This document shows positions 22,238 to 35,335 of a stretch of 64,000 nt of DNA, piece by piece. This DNA is from Crocodylus rhombifer (Eukaryota; Chordata; Crocodylia; Crocodylidae): NCBI GenBank assembly GCA_038503035.1, contig JAVSML010000995.1, positions 1 through 64,000 on the forward strand, in the 5' to 3' direction. A program made the translations under genes and the position numbers. Numbering within the stretch: the first letter of the stretch is position 1; each line of letters starts with the position of its first letter. The notes under the pieces are model-generated. The model was not told the origin of the DNA. It saw nothing but the letters and a program-made list of their open reading frames with translations, and did not search any database.

Positions 22238-23192
22238 GTCATTTGAAGAAGTTCAACATCTTCATTAGCGACTTGGACAAGGGGGTGAAAAGCACCTTGT
22301 TCAAATTCGTGGATGATACTAAGATGTGGGGAGAGGTGGACACAGTAGAAGAGAGGGACGGGCTACAACTAGATCTGCATGGGTCACAGGGGTGGGCAGA
22401 TGAGAATAAGATGGGATTCAGTACTGACAAGTGCAGGGTACTGCACCCAGGGAGAAAGAACTGCAGCATACCTATAGGCTGGGGAACTCTCTTCTCATCA
22501 GTGCAGAAGCAGAAAAGGATCTTGGAGTCGTCATTGATGCCAAGATGAACATGGGCCGCCAATGTGAGGACGTGATCAGTAAGGCTAACCGCACTGTGTC
22601 ATGTATCCACAGATGCATCTCAAGCAAGTCCAAGGAAGTGATACTCCCCCTCTATGCGGCACTGTCAGGCCGCAGCTGGAGTACTGCATCCAGTTCTGGG
22701 CGCCGCGCTTCAGGAGGGATGTGGAGAACATGGAGAGGGTCCAGAGGAGGGCCACTTGCATGATCAGGGGGCAACAGGGCAGGCCCTATGAGGAGAGGCT
22801 ACGGGACCTGAACCTGTTCAGCCTCCACAAGAGAAGGCTGAGGGGGGATCTAGTGGCCTGTTACAAACTAGTCAGGGGGGATCATCAGGCACTGGGGAAG
22901 TCCCTGTTCCCCCGAGCACAGCCAGGAGTGACCAGGAATAACGGTCACAAGCTGGCAGAGGGTAGATTTAGGCTAGATATCAGGAGGCGCTACTTCACGG
23001 TCAGGGCAGCTAGGATCTGGAACCAACTTCCAAGAGACGTGGTGCTGGCTCCTACCCTGGGGGTCTTTAAGAGGAGGCTAGATGTACACCTTGCTGAGGT
23101 CGTTTGACCCCAGTACTCTTTCCTGCCATGGCAGGGGGTCGGACTAGATGTTCTCCTCAGGTCTCTTCCGACCTTAGAAACTATGAAACTAT
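22238..23192 (+). mobile_element. 5'-truncated CR1 LINE
   Basis: This starts abruptly in the RT palm region and runs through the ORF2 end and 3' UTR to a tail ending AACTATGAAACTATTA. The translation reads [20 protein letters not shown], then DDTKMWGEV, giving an FVDD active-site box (22306-22317). The frame shifts near 22460 and again near 22650 before the C-terminal RLDIRRRYFTVRAARIWNQL. It belongs with the 37-40 kb copy by sequence and differs from the 12-15 kb subfamily. It landed in or beside the minus-strand decayed LINE. Confidence 0.92.
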
Positions 23193-23524
23193 TAGTGTGT
23201 ACTGAGACACAGGTCTCTTGAAATCTGTAAGCTATTGCTCACAGTATTCCCTCAATATTAGCAAAGGGTAGAATTTGGCAAGCAGCAGCACAGTTCAAGC
23301 ATAACTGTGAATCATACAGTTCTTTTTCCGAACAGGACAGAGCCTTTAATGTTAGTCAGCAGGTATTTCAAAGGCCGAGGGCAATCCACCCCATGCTATG
23401 ACATGGTGGAGAAGGTATTCTCATTGGAAATATAAGTTCAGAATCCCTAAGGAGAGGAGAGAAGTGAACCTGTACGTCCTTCTACCAAGGAAGACCACAC
23501 ACCAACTGTAGATGCTTCTTCAGC
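23193..23524. other. Unassigned sequence
   Basis: Follows the CR1 tail. Could be flank of the older minus-strand LINE, but I see no protein match. Confidence 0.35.
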
Positions 23525-23605
23525 CTGATGAAGGGTATTTATACTTGAAAGCTTACAAAGAAGAATTTATCCAACTGTTTGAGTTGGTCTAATAAAAGAT
23601 ATCAG
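23525..23605 (+). repeat. Fragment of the foldback element family
   Basis: GCCTGATGAAGGGT, GAAAGCTT and GTTGGTCTAATAAAAGATAT correspond in order to the right end of the 4086-5027 element. Only this terminal part is recognisable. Confidence 0.6.
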
Positions 23606-24575
23606 ATTTACCCAAAGAAACTTCTCTGCCAACATCAAAGTTGAATGCAATGGCTATTGGGTTGTTAAGTGGTCAAGCTTCTAGTCCTTCATTTTTTGTG
23701 AATCTACCTCTTCATCTCCTATACTTACTACATCTGCTTGGCAAATTAAATAAATTAATGGAAAGCTTAATTTGACCTGAAATAAAATGTTTAGTTTTTG
23801 GTTTAGCATAAATAATATATATATAAAGCACAATGCTTTTGTATAATATATACATTTCAGGTTGACATAAACTGATTTTTCTTCTTTTTTTTCTGTTTTG
23901 TTGTTGTTTAACAGCTGCATCAAGAAAGCAGTTATTCATACAACCCTGTTATATTACATTTGTAAAAAGTAATATTATTTTAAATGCAGCTTTAATTAAT
24001 TTGATGCAGATTATATAACCATCACTTGGACTGTTTGTTGGAAACAAATGCTTATTTTCAGATCTCTTCCAAATAATTCTGTATTTTATTTATTTATATA
24101 TATAATGGTGTCCTCAGTTTTATTCCTAAAATGGGATTTGTTTGTAAAAGTATTTCATGGATGGGGAGGCTATTTTGCTTTGTTCTGGACCTCATGGCAA
24201 CTGCGAAAATTACAAGTTCTTGTCTGGACTTACAACCAGAAATACTTATATTTTACCTCTGTTTTTGTGTACTCCGTTGCTTCCCCAGGAAGCTGGCATT
24301 TTCTTAATAGCTCTGCCACAGATGGAGAAAGGAAACTGCACAGTTGTTCCTGTAACCAGTGAACATCACATAGATCTCTTTAAGAGCCTTCATGAGTGAA
24401 TCATGGCTATTGGCATGTGTCATTCATGCAATTTCATATTTCCAGATAGTGTTTATCTTTTCTGACAGAAAATAAACAATGAAGAACATTGATCATGAAA
24501 CTCTATTTCTGTAGTTAAAAAGAAACAAAACCCACAATGCTTTTATCTTCCTCCAAGTCATTAGCTGGTAACCTT
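23606..24575. other. AT-rich unassigned sequence
   Basis: Includes short (TA)n runs near 23813-23824 and 24095-24105. No supported gene: the 104-codon frame at 24048-24362 is hydrophobic but has no flanking splice or domain evidence. Confidence 0.4.
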
Positions 24576-24800
24576 TTCAAGCCACAGGCCAGAACAACCT
24601 AGCTCCAGTCCAACATGGGCTGGTTGGCTTGCATGGTGCATCAGCAGTGTTGGGGGGGGCTTACTCTGTGCCCATGCTGGAGCAGACAAAGGGACAGGGC
24701 CAGAGTCAAAGCTGCAGCAGTCATCTGCCTCCCATTCTCTGCTTTGGACTCAAATCAAAGATAAGGGAACCCCCACCCATGTTGAATGGGAAAATGGCCT
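24576..24800. mobile_element. Probable hAT fragment
   Basis: GGTAACCTTTTCAAGCCACA followed by GGCCAGA resembles the sub-terminal part of hAT elements whose ends read CAGGGGTGGGCAACC..GGGCCGGA. The interior is GC-rich. No second end or target-site duplication was found. Confidence 0.35.
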
Positions 24801-26767
24801 CACCATAAATTTGAGTAAATACAGTATGTTTTCCTGGAGGGGAGGGAGGTTAATTCGAAAGTTAAATTAGGTCTGATGTTGGTAAAAATGAGAGACAAAA
24901 TAAAACTGATTCCCAATGTTTTATTGTTAGTTTTTCCTTTTCATAGTTTGAAATTTGACCAACTGCATGCAGGAGTCACTGAAAGCAGAATTTGGTTTCA
25001 AGTACTTGCATGAATTATAATTAAGTGAATTGTATATAGGTATACCGCCATTCTGTCATCCATAATTATTAGAGATGCTGATTAATTGAGCACAGATGAT
25101 GCTCTGTTCAGTGGTTTGCAGAATGTATAAGTTGATAAAGGTCCTACCTTGAAAAGCTTGCAGTCTAAAAATCTACCAACAGCAGCTGCTTCCATACAAA
25201 GATCTATAATTATGGGCTAAGCCATTGTGCAGTGTTGCAGAAATAGGTACTGACAAACTAAGCTGCACTGTAGATGTCAGGCTACCCCTGATAGGGTGGG
25301 CTAAAGTCATTTGTTTTGTAAAGGGAGAAGCTCAGGAGTCTGGGCTGTTGCCTTTTGCTGGCTGATTTAGACACAAGTATTAAGTATAATACAGCTAATA
25401 GAGATTTTCTTTAGCCCCAGGGACTGGTATTGTTTTAGCTGTAGACCTCAAATTCCAGCCTTGCTAACAACTGCAGCATCCACGTGGTCACAGTGGTGAT
25501 GCAGCTGATGGTTGTAAATTCCTGTGTGAGCACAGATTTGTTACTGAACTACTGCCAGCCCCAAATGTTCAAAAACCATGAGACCTTTAAAGTGAGTAAA
25601 TCCGAGACAGTTAAAAAGCTGAAGGCAAATAAAAACAATTTCAGAATCATATTTTTCAGCTTTTTTCCACAGCTGCAAAACTAGAAATATTTTGTTGTAA
25701 AGAAAGACTGAAATTCTCAGGTAGCACCATGACTCTAGAAGTTACAGTTTAATAACACAAAGTAACATAGGACTCGCAGTTGCCAGGTGTCCTGTTCTAG
25801 TATGGTGTTTGCTGATTTTTATTTTTTTTTAAGACCGGTTTTAATTTCATTTAATTCTTTCTAGAGCAAGGAAATATTTGGTGAAGCAGGCTGTGTAACT
25901 GCTGTTGCTCTTCTGCTTGATATTTATCTGGAGCAAGTTGCACAGTTGCAGTTTATCAGTACTAGGGGTTTGCATTTATTAGAAGAAAAAAGAGCACTGT
26001 CAGTTTTACCATATTATGGCTACTGGCTGTCCAGGCCATTTTATTTTCAGGCTTTGCAGTGAAATACCTTAATTCCAAAGAGCGCAGCTGTGGAAAGAAT
26101 CAGTGTAATTAACCAGTGCTCTCCCGTTCCTGCCATGAAGTTAAAAACTGGTTGTTCCCCAGGACACTTTTTGCAAAGTCCTGCGTGGGTAGTGCAAGAT
26201 AGTATTTGTGGTGACGGGGTTCTGCAGAGTGAGATCAGGGGCGCTCTTGTTTCTTTTTTTTCAGAACAACCCTGTGGTGCTAATAGCCACAATTTCTTTG
26301 GGCGTACCGCCCATTTGGGATGGAATTGAATTCAATTAAAAGTGAGCACCAAGTTTTTAAGTGCAGAATGCACATGGTGAACAATGTGTATGAGAATGGG
26401 AGGGATGCTGAAGAAACAAACCTCTTTTTGCAAATAACCAGCGGCTGAGCCTTTATTTGTTGTTTTCACTTTGAAAATGTCAGCAAGAACTCTGAAAGGC
26501 ACCGGCAAGAGGCAGTTATGTGTTTGTAAGCTGCTTGGAAACATTCTTTTTTAATAATTGTTAGCTTTTTAAAAAAAATTATGCAAACCTGGTTTTATAC
26601 AATGCACATTTCATAGATCAGATTCCACACTGCCTTTTTGTTCAGCACATGAAATGTCACTTATACACATTGTAATTAACTTAAGAAAACTTTGAAAAGA
26701 GGTTTTTCTGTCACCTGTGCAGAGGGAATTAAATTGTAGTTGATTATTTGAGGATCTTTGGTCACTC
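24801..26767. other. Mostly unique-looking sequence
   Basis: This is nearly 2 kb without recognisable transposon ends, which is unusual for this window. No exon could be supported: frames at 25484-25684 and 26090-26329 lack splice context and conserved motifs. Confidence 0.4.
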
Positions 26768-26775
26768 AACACTGG

Positions 26776-27274
26776 CTAAGGACAGAAATTACACACAAAC
26801 CAGTATAAGCGATTGGAAACCAGTTCAAATCTGTAACACAACAGACGTTCAGTGCACGTAAACTGCTTTCACGCTGCACAAAACTGGTTTAAGATAAGCC
26901 TGGATGGATGTAGTGTCAAACTTAACTGATTTACGTTAAATTGGTTTATTGAACTTCTGTTCCAAATCCTCTCCAGATTCAAGTTGACTCACAGACCTCC
27001 AGCATCCCAGGATGCTTTGCACCCCACCACACACAAACCCCTCTTGCAGAGTGGGTAGGTTAGCTGTGGTCCAAGCAGTCTTCTCCAGCTGAGCAGGGAG
27101 GTGTGCTCTAGTGCCCCCTGGCTTCTGGCCTGGGCCACTGCAGGCATGTGGGACATTTCCAGACTCAAAAGTGAATCTCTGTTCACTTGCTTATCAGTTC
27201 AATCTATGCACCTTAGACTAACCTGCAAAGATTGAATCAATTCATCCTCAGGTTTTTTGACCATGTGGACTTAG
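26776..27274 (+). mobile_element. 'GCTA' family DNA element, compact copy (499 bp)
   Basis: The left end CTAAGGACAGAAATTACACA and the right end TTTTTTGACCATGTGGACTTAG match the ends of the other copies. Between them come ACTGGTTTAAG..GCCTGGATGGATGTAGT, CCCAGCATCCCAGGATGC and the TAGACTAACCTGCA right block. It lacks the long GC-rich payload of the 17 kb copy and may be close to the minimal form. No convincing target-site duplication was found. Confidence 0.75.
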
Positions 27275-27282
27275 TGTGTGTT

Positions 27283-28740
27283 AAGTGTAGCTCAAATAAC
27301 AGCCCTCAGAAACAGCCTGAAAAGTAGCAGTATATTGCAAAATACTACGTGTTGTTAATTCAGTGCTTTAGTTTTCCTTCTGCTTCCATGAGAAGAAGGT
27401 CAAAATGATCCTTGATACTCAGGCTTCCTGCTTTGATTTCTTCCTCCAAATCCTCAAAAGGGGCTCCTCTTAGCAGGGTTTCAGCTACCAGCTTTTAGGC
27501 GGGAGGAATGGAACAGGGCTCAGGCAAAGAGAAGCCAATCTCTACAGCCTTGTCCCCTGCTGAGCCTCCACATTTTCCAGTCAGAAATCTTATCAACATT
27601 TAACACTCCTCCGGTTGCTTTCCACACAGCTATGTGGGGTGTTCACAGATGACAGCAGGATTCCTGGGGGGCCATAGTACAAGGAGAAGAAATGGCCCAG
27701 CAAGGTTGCTCTGCAGAAGCACAAGAACCCCACAAATGTGGGGGGAGGAGGGTTTCCTCTCAGGGCTACTTTTCCTGCTCTGTATGTATGTGTGGGCAAA
27801 TCTCTGAGAGAGAGACACTGTAGAAACCCCATAAATATGAAAACTCAAGAGCCTGTTAGACTTTGTGTGGGAATATTTTACAAGAAGACAGTATATGCCT
27901 CTCAGACCCTTTTAATATATTTTTCCTGAGTCTTTCCCCTTTTATGTTGTTAATGAGATGCCAGATGGTTTATGTAAAAGGACCAGGATGAAGATTAAAA
28001 ACAACAACAACGAAAATCAAAACGGGCGAAAAAAGAGCAAGCTGGAATTTTTTAAGTATTCCTATGGGCTTCCCTGAGCAATGTCTCACTTTCCCAGGGG
28101 CCTTGGAAACAGAAGTTTACTCTGTCACATAATGTTCTATTTCTTGGAAACGCTTGGTGGTAGTTAAAAAAAAGAAAACTAGCAGGCTAAAATAAAGTCT
28201 TAAGATGTCTTAATATTATGTATATTTTACTTGGGACACTTCTGAACTTCCAGAACTATAGTCGGGTGTCTTTCAGCCATGTTCAGCTTTTTTGTGCCTT
28301 TTATTTTCAGGTTTACTATGATTTTTTTTTTTTAATTTACAACTAAATATTAAACCAAGAATTCTCACATCTCTATTCTATGCATACAGTCATTTTTCTA
28401 GTGACTAAATTATAAATTTAGCAAAGAAGAAAAAAAAATCCAAGATTTTCCCTGAGCTTTGTGTTCTCCATAGTTCTGCGTTGTTCCAGATCAATACTCG
28501 GAAAAGAATTGTACTTCAGATTGGTTTGAATTTGGTTTTGCAGTAAACTTCCTTTGGTTTTGCGGTAAACACTGGAAGTGTTACCTGATCTAGTGTTGTC
28601 CTGCAGAGTGTGTAGAGAACCTGAAGCACTTGTTCTGAGGGGGTGTGAATTTCCTCACTTTAACTTAGTAGAATGTAACCTATAAAGGCACTTTAAATGA
28701 GAGCACTGGCTGATGTCTCAATGCTGATCATTTTAACAAA
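27283..28740. other. Unassigned sequence
   Basis: AT-rich after 27930, with A/T tracts near 28322 and 28430. No gene recognised. Confidence 0.4.
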
Positions 28741-28744
28741 AGCA

Positions 28745-28925
28745 CCCCATAATAGTAAGTGCCTTCAATAAGTGGCTGGTAGGGGATACACAGGGGTGCA
28801 CATGCCCCCCACTGACAGCTGACACTGATGCTGTTTGTAGGGCTGGTTCCCCCCTAACAGGGCCACCACCTTTGGTGGCTTCTGCATGTGCCCTGCCCAG
28901 ATTCAGGAGGCACCAGTCACTCATG
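28745..28925 (-). repeat. About 180-bp interspersed repeat, copy 2
   Basis: Inverted counterpart of 21484-21660. AAGTGGCTGGTAGGGGATAC, GGTTCCCCCCTAACAGGGCC and AGGAGGCACCAGTCACTCAT pair with it. The two copies have diverged by small indels. Class unknown. Confidence 0.65.
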
Positions 28926-29048
28926 CTCCAATGGTTATTTGGATCCCCCAAAGCCTCAGTTGTGTCTAATCCAGCTGCCAAAATCTGTCTGTGCCTGATT
29001 TTTTTCCTTGGACATGAAGAACAATGCTTTACATCTAAAACCTTGTCT

Positions 29049-29879
29049 AAGGCTGCATACAAGTGATCATTTCTGCTGGAAGAAATTTCTTCTAATAGAA
29101 AAACAACCTAGGAGCTCTATGGTACAGGTGTTCTTTCCAGTCCTGTGGCTAGAGAGCTTCACAAGCAAGCTGTCCAGCAAGGGGGTCCTAGAGGGTTCCT
29201 CCATGGGCCATTCCACCTTTAGGGAAGCCCATTACTTAACACCTTGCCCTCCCCTGCCTGGGATGGGGGTAGGCTGCCAAGTGGCAGTTGGCAGCTGCTG
29301 AAAAACAGAAGCTGCCACAGACAGGTGGGGAAAGTTCCTGCACTGGAAGACTTCCACTACAATCCTATCAGTCAGCTGGGAGGCAGGAGGGGAGGCATTC
29401 TCCCATGGTGGGAACCTTCCCAGTTTTCCCCCCACAGCATAGCCCCTGCTCCTCGCACTCCTCCAGGAGCCTTGCAATGGGCACAGTTTGGGAAAGAGAC
29501 AGGGAGCAGTGGCTGATGTTCTCTTCACCTCCCAGTCTATGGGGAGTGGGGAGGGGGAAAGTAGCTGCCACCCTAGGCCTTCTTAAGACCAGAGTGGCCC
29601 CTGTGGTGGGAAGGCAGAAAGCCTTTCCCCTGATTCCATTCCTCCTAGTCTCCAGGACAAGTTAAAGCTAGGGCAGAGTGTGTATATATATTCATTCTCC
29701 CAGAAGAAACTTTCCCAGGAGTGATTTAACCTTGGTTTTTGCCAAGTTATCAGGTTAGTTTTCTCTTGGAGCAGCCACTTTTGCTCGGAGAGAAAAAGTT
29801 TGAATATCTGCACACATTTGATTTCTTCTAGGAGAACAGCATTTCTCCCAGTAGAAACTGAATGTTTGTACCTCGCCTT
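29049..29879. mobile_element. Non-autonomous TIR element, about 830 bp
   Basis: The left end (GGCTGCATACAAGTGATCAT, then TTCTGCTGGAAGAAAT) pairs imperfectly over about 45 bp with the reverse-complemented right end (GGCGAGGTACAAACATTCAG, then TTTCTACTGGGAGAAAT). The interior (29140-29660) is GC-richer and has overlapping open frames of up to 125 codons on both strands without domains. No clear target-site duplication. Superfamily open. Confidence 0.6.
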
Positions 29880-29894
29880 AAACTATCCCAACCA

Positions 29895-29940
29895 TGCAGC
29901 TGGACTAATAAAAGATATCACCCAAAAATTTGCTTCTTGC
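29895..29940 (+). repeat. Fragment similar to foldback-family end
   Basis: CTGGACTAATAAAAGATATC plus ACCCAAA resembles the right terminus at 23580-23610. It directly follows the TIR element. Confidence 0.4.
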
Positions 29941-31544
29941 AGCATTCCCTAATAATTTTCAGAATGGCATTATGACTTTCAATATAACATTAGGAACACA
30001 CAGAAAATGAAACATATCTAGGCTTCATAAATAGGTGTTACTAGCAAATAAAAAATAGCACAGTGAATATTGTCTTTTTTATGTTCATGTTTATTTTAAC
30101 AAAACCTTTTATTCTTATCTTGTTTGTAACTGCCATAAAATTTCTATCACATGAGAATACTGCAGAATCAAAGACTTCAAAAGTCCTGAACCAGGACCAA
30201 AATATTATAAGATGAGCTGAGATTCTAAAAATGGTACATCTGGGGTTCCTATTTGCCTTCCACGTTTTGAATGTTTAGGGTTCCTATTATCAAACTTTAT
30301 CTCCCCAACCGCAAGAACTAGAAATGCATTTTCCTTCTCAAATGAAAAATGAGATCTTGATATATTCAAAGATTCCAGGGTATACAGCTTTAAGAAAAAA
30401 TAACTGTAGGGAGATGGGCAGTAAAACTGTGGGACTTGGCAGAGACTTTGGCCAAAGTAGACTTTAAATTGCTGTAGAAGTCTGTTACGGAGACGCTTAC
30501 TTTTCATTAAAAAAAAAATTATAAAAACACCTTCTTTCCCCATTTAGATGGAGGACTAGATGATTCCCTGGAGATTATCACTGAAATATGATCACTACTA
30601 GATTGCCAACTTTGAATCTGGCTGAGGCTAATGACCTAAAGTTATCATCTCATGGCAGTTTAGTGGTTTATACTGAAGTATGTGGGTGGCTTATATTGAA
30701 ATATGTTCAGTTCCTCAACCTCCTACAAACCAGCTTCACTCTTGGAAACTTTTATTAATGATCTTTGCAGAGGCTAAGGAATGAATGAATGTGTCAGTGT
30801 GTCTTTGGGGCATTGGATTGAAGCATGTTTTTGGGTCATTACTGGGCAAAGCTGAGCTGCTCATATAGTGTTACTTGCATTGTTAGCCAGATATTCAGCC
30901 CTAGCTAAAACAAAAACCAAATTTACTTTAAATTATCAAACACAAAATGAGATTTTATTTTAGCCAGAAGCCCATGAAGTCCATGAAGAAGTCCATGTAT
31001 TAAGAAGGAGCTATTTACATTTTTATGATTGTTCAGTGCTAATACCTAAATGAGAGAAAAGCGCCAGAAAAGTACATAGTGTAATGAAAGCCATATGAAT
31101 TTTTGGAAATGTAGATAGTCTTAAAAATCAAAGAGGTGATCAGGTGGGAATGAAAGAACAACCAGAAATCTGTCATCCATCTGTCCTCTATTGATTTATA
31201 TTTGGATTGCAAATCCTTTGGCAGTAGAACCATAGTTTCACTGTGCGCATGTGTACAGTGCCTGGCACAGTTCATGATGGGGGCTTCTTACCCCCGGGTA
31301 TTATTGATAACTGGAGATAGCTGTTATCAATAATAATGATTTATAGAGCAGCAGAGATGTAGATTAGGAATAAATGGTGTATGTATAGTGTTTTATACAA
31401 ATCTTCCAAAATTGTCATGAAAACTTATCAGCCCATGTATTCAAACTGTTTGCCTACCTCTCACTCTGATAATACTGGAAAAACTAAAGCTTAGCTTTTC
31501 CAAGCCTTCTCTTTGTTCACAGGTAAATAGAATTTTTCAGGGAA
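29941..31544. other. AT-rich sequence with a possible MIR/L2 tail
   Basis: The only repeat-like signal is ACAGTGCCTGGCACAG at 31255-31270, a phrase typical of the MIR/L2 3' region. A perfect 13-bp inverted repeat, TTATTGATAACTG/CAGTTATCAATAA-like, lies at about 31302-31333. No gene recognised. Confidence 0.4.
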
Positions 31545-32078
31545 TTTATAGGTAGGAACCTACTAAAATTGTGATTTTGTGATTTTTGTGGAAACCGTGA
31601 TTTTTAGGTGGGCTCTGCAAAAAAAAAAAAAGAAGTGCAGGCTCCCCACTTTCATTGGGCTCCCTGCAGGAAAAAAGCTTACCAAAAATCAAATGCTAGC
31701 TCCTTCTGGGGAACCATGAGTCCTCATGGCTGCTGTGGCCCAGCTGCGCAGTCCACTGTGGGGGAGGAAGAGGGAAGGGGGCTGCTGGCACTGCAAGATG
31801 GTTGCCATCCCTTCTCCTCCCCACTGATTGGCTACCAAGGCTGTCATTTATATGGCCCCACCCCTCTTCAGCAAATGGTGGTGAGGGCCAGGGCTGCATT
31901 CTAGACGGCCCTTGCAGCCAATCAGCGGTGAAGGGCAGGACCACTGGGGGGCTTCTTGGCCAATCAGAGGCGTGGAGGGCCCACCGTGCTGGGCCTGAGA
32001 AAATGGTTGCCAGCCCTATGATCTGCCCACAGAATTGGCCAGCAACTGTGTCAAGTTCAATAGACCCCTGATTATAGG
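31545..32078 (-). mobile_element. hAT-like element 'TAGGG' family, copy 1
   Basis: Body 31553-32070 (518 bp). Flanking octamers tttatagg and attatagg agree at 7 of 8. The left end TAGGAACCTACTAAAATTG matches the reverse-complemented right end of copy 2 (TAGGGACCTATCCAAATTG), and the right end matches the left end of copy 2, so the two copies lie in opposite orientation. The interior has several ATTGG/CCAAT words (ATTGGCTACC, CAGCCAATCAG, GGCCAATCAGAG). No transposase frame. Confidence 0.85.
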
Positions 32079-34590
32079 AAGAGAGGGAATTTGGGTAATT
32101 AATTCTTAACGTTTTATCTCCGAGGTTCTGTGTCCATGTAACAATGCATTTAGAGATCTTATTCTCTTCTACTAACTCAGCAGTGGATAAAGAGCTCCAA
32201 ATGTACATTCTGATCTATTCATTGATAGGATGGACAGTTTCTATCTCTAACATGGGAGAGCAGATAGTACTGCAGAACTGGATCCATAGTCATGTGGAAA
32301 AAACTTGCAGAGCTGCTAGTTGGCAATTTATTTTAGATAGTGTTGTTGGTCCCTCACATTCCAAAGTAAACCCCTAAAACATAGATAGCATTATACTCTT
32401 CAAGTCTAGGTAAGGCTGTCATTTCACCTGAAGCTTTCATGATGTCACCAGAATTCCTTAATGGAATTATTACTGCTTTAGTGTGTATGAATGGGATTAT
32501 ATTATTCTTTTATTTACAATCCTTTAAAGTACAGCTAAAGCCCTTCAGAAACTGCATTGTCCTTTTCCATGAAGATGCAGCCCCACTTCCCCCCCCCAAG
32601 CATCAGGGTTAAGGAAGTGTGTGTGGAGGGATGATTTCCCCGAACCCTCTTCCTTAAAGAACTGGCTAAGGTAACTAAAACAGCTGTTCACCATGCAGCC
32701 AGGGATGGTGAAAGCAATGAAACAGTATGCTTGAATAAAAGCCATCTGCAATATGTTACCTTACATTTCCTCCTAACAAATAGGACTGCTTTGGTTTTAC
32801 TCAGAATCCTGATACTGGGATGCAGAAAAGTGTAGTGAGTTCTTAAACTGTATGGATGTACAAAGTGTATTTAAACACTGTGATTTTAGTCCAAAAGCCA
32901 TTTTGTTTAATCATTGATAGCTTCTTGTGAGCATGTTCTAATTGTATTATTATTGCTGTATGCCCAAGCTAGTGTCTCATAACAAAAACAAACATTTTAA
33001 GGGAATTAATTAACTAAGATAAGCACAGCCCTTTCTATACTATGCATAGAGCTAATAGACTGCATAACTATTTACAAAAGCAACAACATTCAAAAGTTTG
33101 CCAGTTGGGTTTAAAAACTCCTTACCTCTTCTGTGGGTTTCAGAGGCCCATTAAAGTGAAATGTTTTTGCGTCAACTTTTGACTCACAAATTTCAAGATG
33201 CAACTTCCTGTACCATGTGGTTTCAAATGCAGACACTGAAACTGTGGTAATACAAAAAAAATGTTACTTTTGCAAATGTAGCACAGCCATCTCCAGCCCA
33301 TCCTGTAACAGGGATTTAATTTCATGAGAGATTGGATTGCTCTTAGCTTTTTGTATGTAAATTTTCTCCTACTGCATCCGTGGACTGGAACTCCTAATTA
33401 TAGCACTTGTGCATGCAGAGTGGCCAGATGGGGAAACATTTCCCTGACTCTGCCTGTGAAAAAAGCCAAACTCTTGGAGTCACCAAAAGGGTTATTTGTG
33501 AAGGGATATTTACATATGTTTTAACGAATTATAATAAAGGAATCATTGTAATAAAGGAATAATAAATGCCTAAGAATTGAATTGGGGCAGGGAGGTAGGA
33601 AGAAAGTCTTTATACTTTTCCTAGCTTGTTCCTTACAAGAATAATTAAATAGCCCAAAATGTTGACATTTGAAATGACTGTCACAGCTGTCTGATGTAGC
33701 ACCTTCTTGACACAAATGGGGCAGCGATAGTCACACATGCTCCGAACTCAGGTAATGGGAACAGGGTGAGTGCAGGTAAGGGTAATACCCCGGTAACAGA
33801 GCAAAGACATAACCAGATGGTTCTTCATTTCTAGTAGCTATGCTTTGCCCACAGTTTATATGTTCTCATCGCAACTAACACTCCGGAGAATGAATTCAGT
33901 GTTTCAGAGTATGCTGTGTCTCCCTGTGTTGGTTTCACCCAACACGGGTCAAATAGGCATTATTCTGCTGAAGAAAAGGACCATGAGTCACATACGGAGT
34001 GGCTGTTGATTTTTTTTTTCCTCTTCCATGCACAATTAATGATCATGTTATACTCTTCTCTTTCATGCTGATATGGGAAGGATAACTATACTTGAGTTTG
34101 CGTTGTTTTTGCTATTACTTCTAGACCTGGCTGTGGGAGTTCCCCATCCTCCCCACACCCACGTTCTCTTATTCCTTCTATGCTTGTTTCTTCTGTGCTG
34201 AACTCTTGCTCCACAGCATCTAGAAAGAGAAGGAAGATAGCATGGTATTTGGAGTAAGATTTCACAGAGACCTCAGTAGACATTTTAGGCACCAAAATGA
34301 ATTACTAGATTTTCAAAAGAAGGTTGCACCTTCTGTTGAGCAGTTTTGAAAGTGTAGCTGGAAATATCAGAGCCAGACGTGCTAGAAGCTCAGTTCTGTG
34401 GAAGATTCTGGACTTTCATTAGGTGCCTAAAAGGAGCTGAACAGGCTTGATAGTTTGGCCCCACTGGTGTGTTCTGAGCACTTTTTAACCTGGCCTTGAG
34501 CTCTTCTGAAAGTCTTGCATCTAGAGATTTAGCACCTTGGCAGTCGGGGATGACATTTTGGAAGGCCAGAGGCAGCACCTGTCTTGTGCT
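32079..34590. other. Unassigned sequence
   Basis: This is about 2.5 kb of moderately AT-rich DNA without recognisable transposon ends. Small open frames only. No gene supported. Confidence 0.4.
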
Positions 34591-35335
34591 TCTGGAAGAC
34601 ACTCACTCGTTTTATCCATTGCAGTGTTTCTTGTAACTAATTTCTGCTTATTTCGATTTTTCCTGTTGCTCGTGTTTTGAAGATGACAGGAGATAAGAAG
34701 TTCTACATGTAGGCAGACTGCATCACATTCCTAGTCTCTGTTTTCTTTTGTACAGGCCAACCAGAAATGGGGTGCAGGAGGGCTTTCTCCTCTGGCTTGC
34801 TTTTCTTTAGTGCTAGCTGGCACGGCTGATGCTGTGACAGGATATTAAAGGGCTTCAGCTGTATTATGTGCTGCTGGAAGGTGATTCTGGAACTAGCCTG
34901 AGAAGCAGGAATGAGTCCAGAGGCTTCCATGTGATGTTTGGCCGCAGTTTATCTGAACATCTGTAAAAATGTATTAGTTGCCGCAGAGCTGTTTATTTTA
35001 GTTCCTGTTTATTATAGCACGAGAGCGGGGCCACGTACTCATTTAAATTATTTTCACACTCCTGGCCCGTCTCTTCTGGGAAGCTCTAGCACTTGACTTC
35101 CTAAAAATACTACAAGTAAATTAATCAACACTGGTTTCTCCCTTCACCCCAAATCTAGGCATATGGTTTAAAAAAAAAATTGAATATATGGGAAATACTT
35201 CCAGTTCTGTGATATTTGTTCTTCAATAAAGCATTTAAATTGATCACTATAAAGCCTAACACCGTAAAGAAAACGGAATTTATTTTTAGATTTAATTTAC
35301 ATATTCCCTAAGATTTTCTCCCCTTTTCATCTATC
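34591..35335. other. Non-repeat stretch, possibly a conserved non-coding segment
   Basis: No transposon signature is visible. The stretch has mixed composition, a balanced use of words and an MEF2-like CTAAAAATAC at 35101-35110. This is weak evidence; it is only singled out as a candidate for comparison with other reptiles. Confidence 0.2.
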
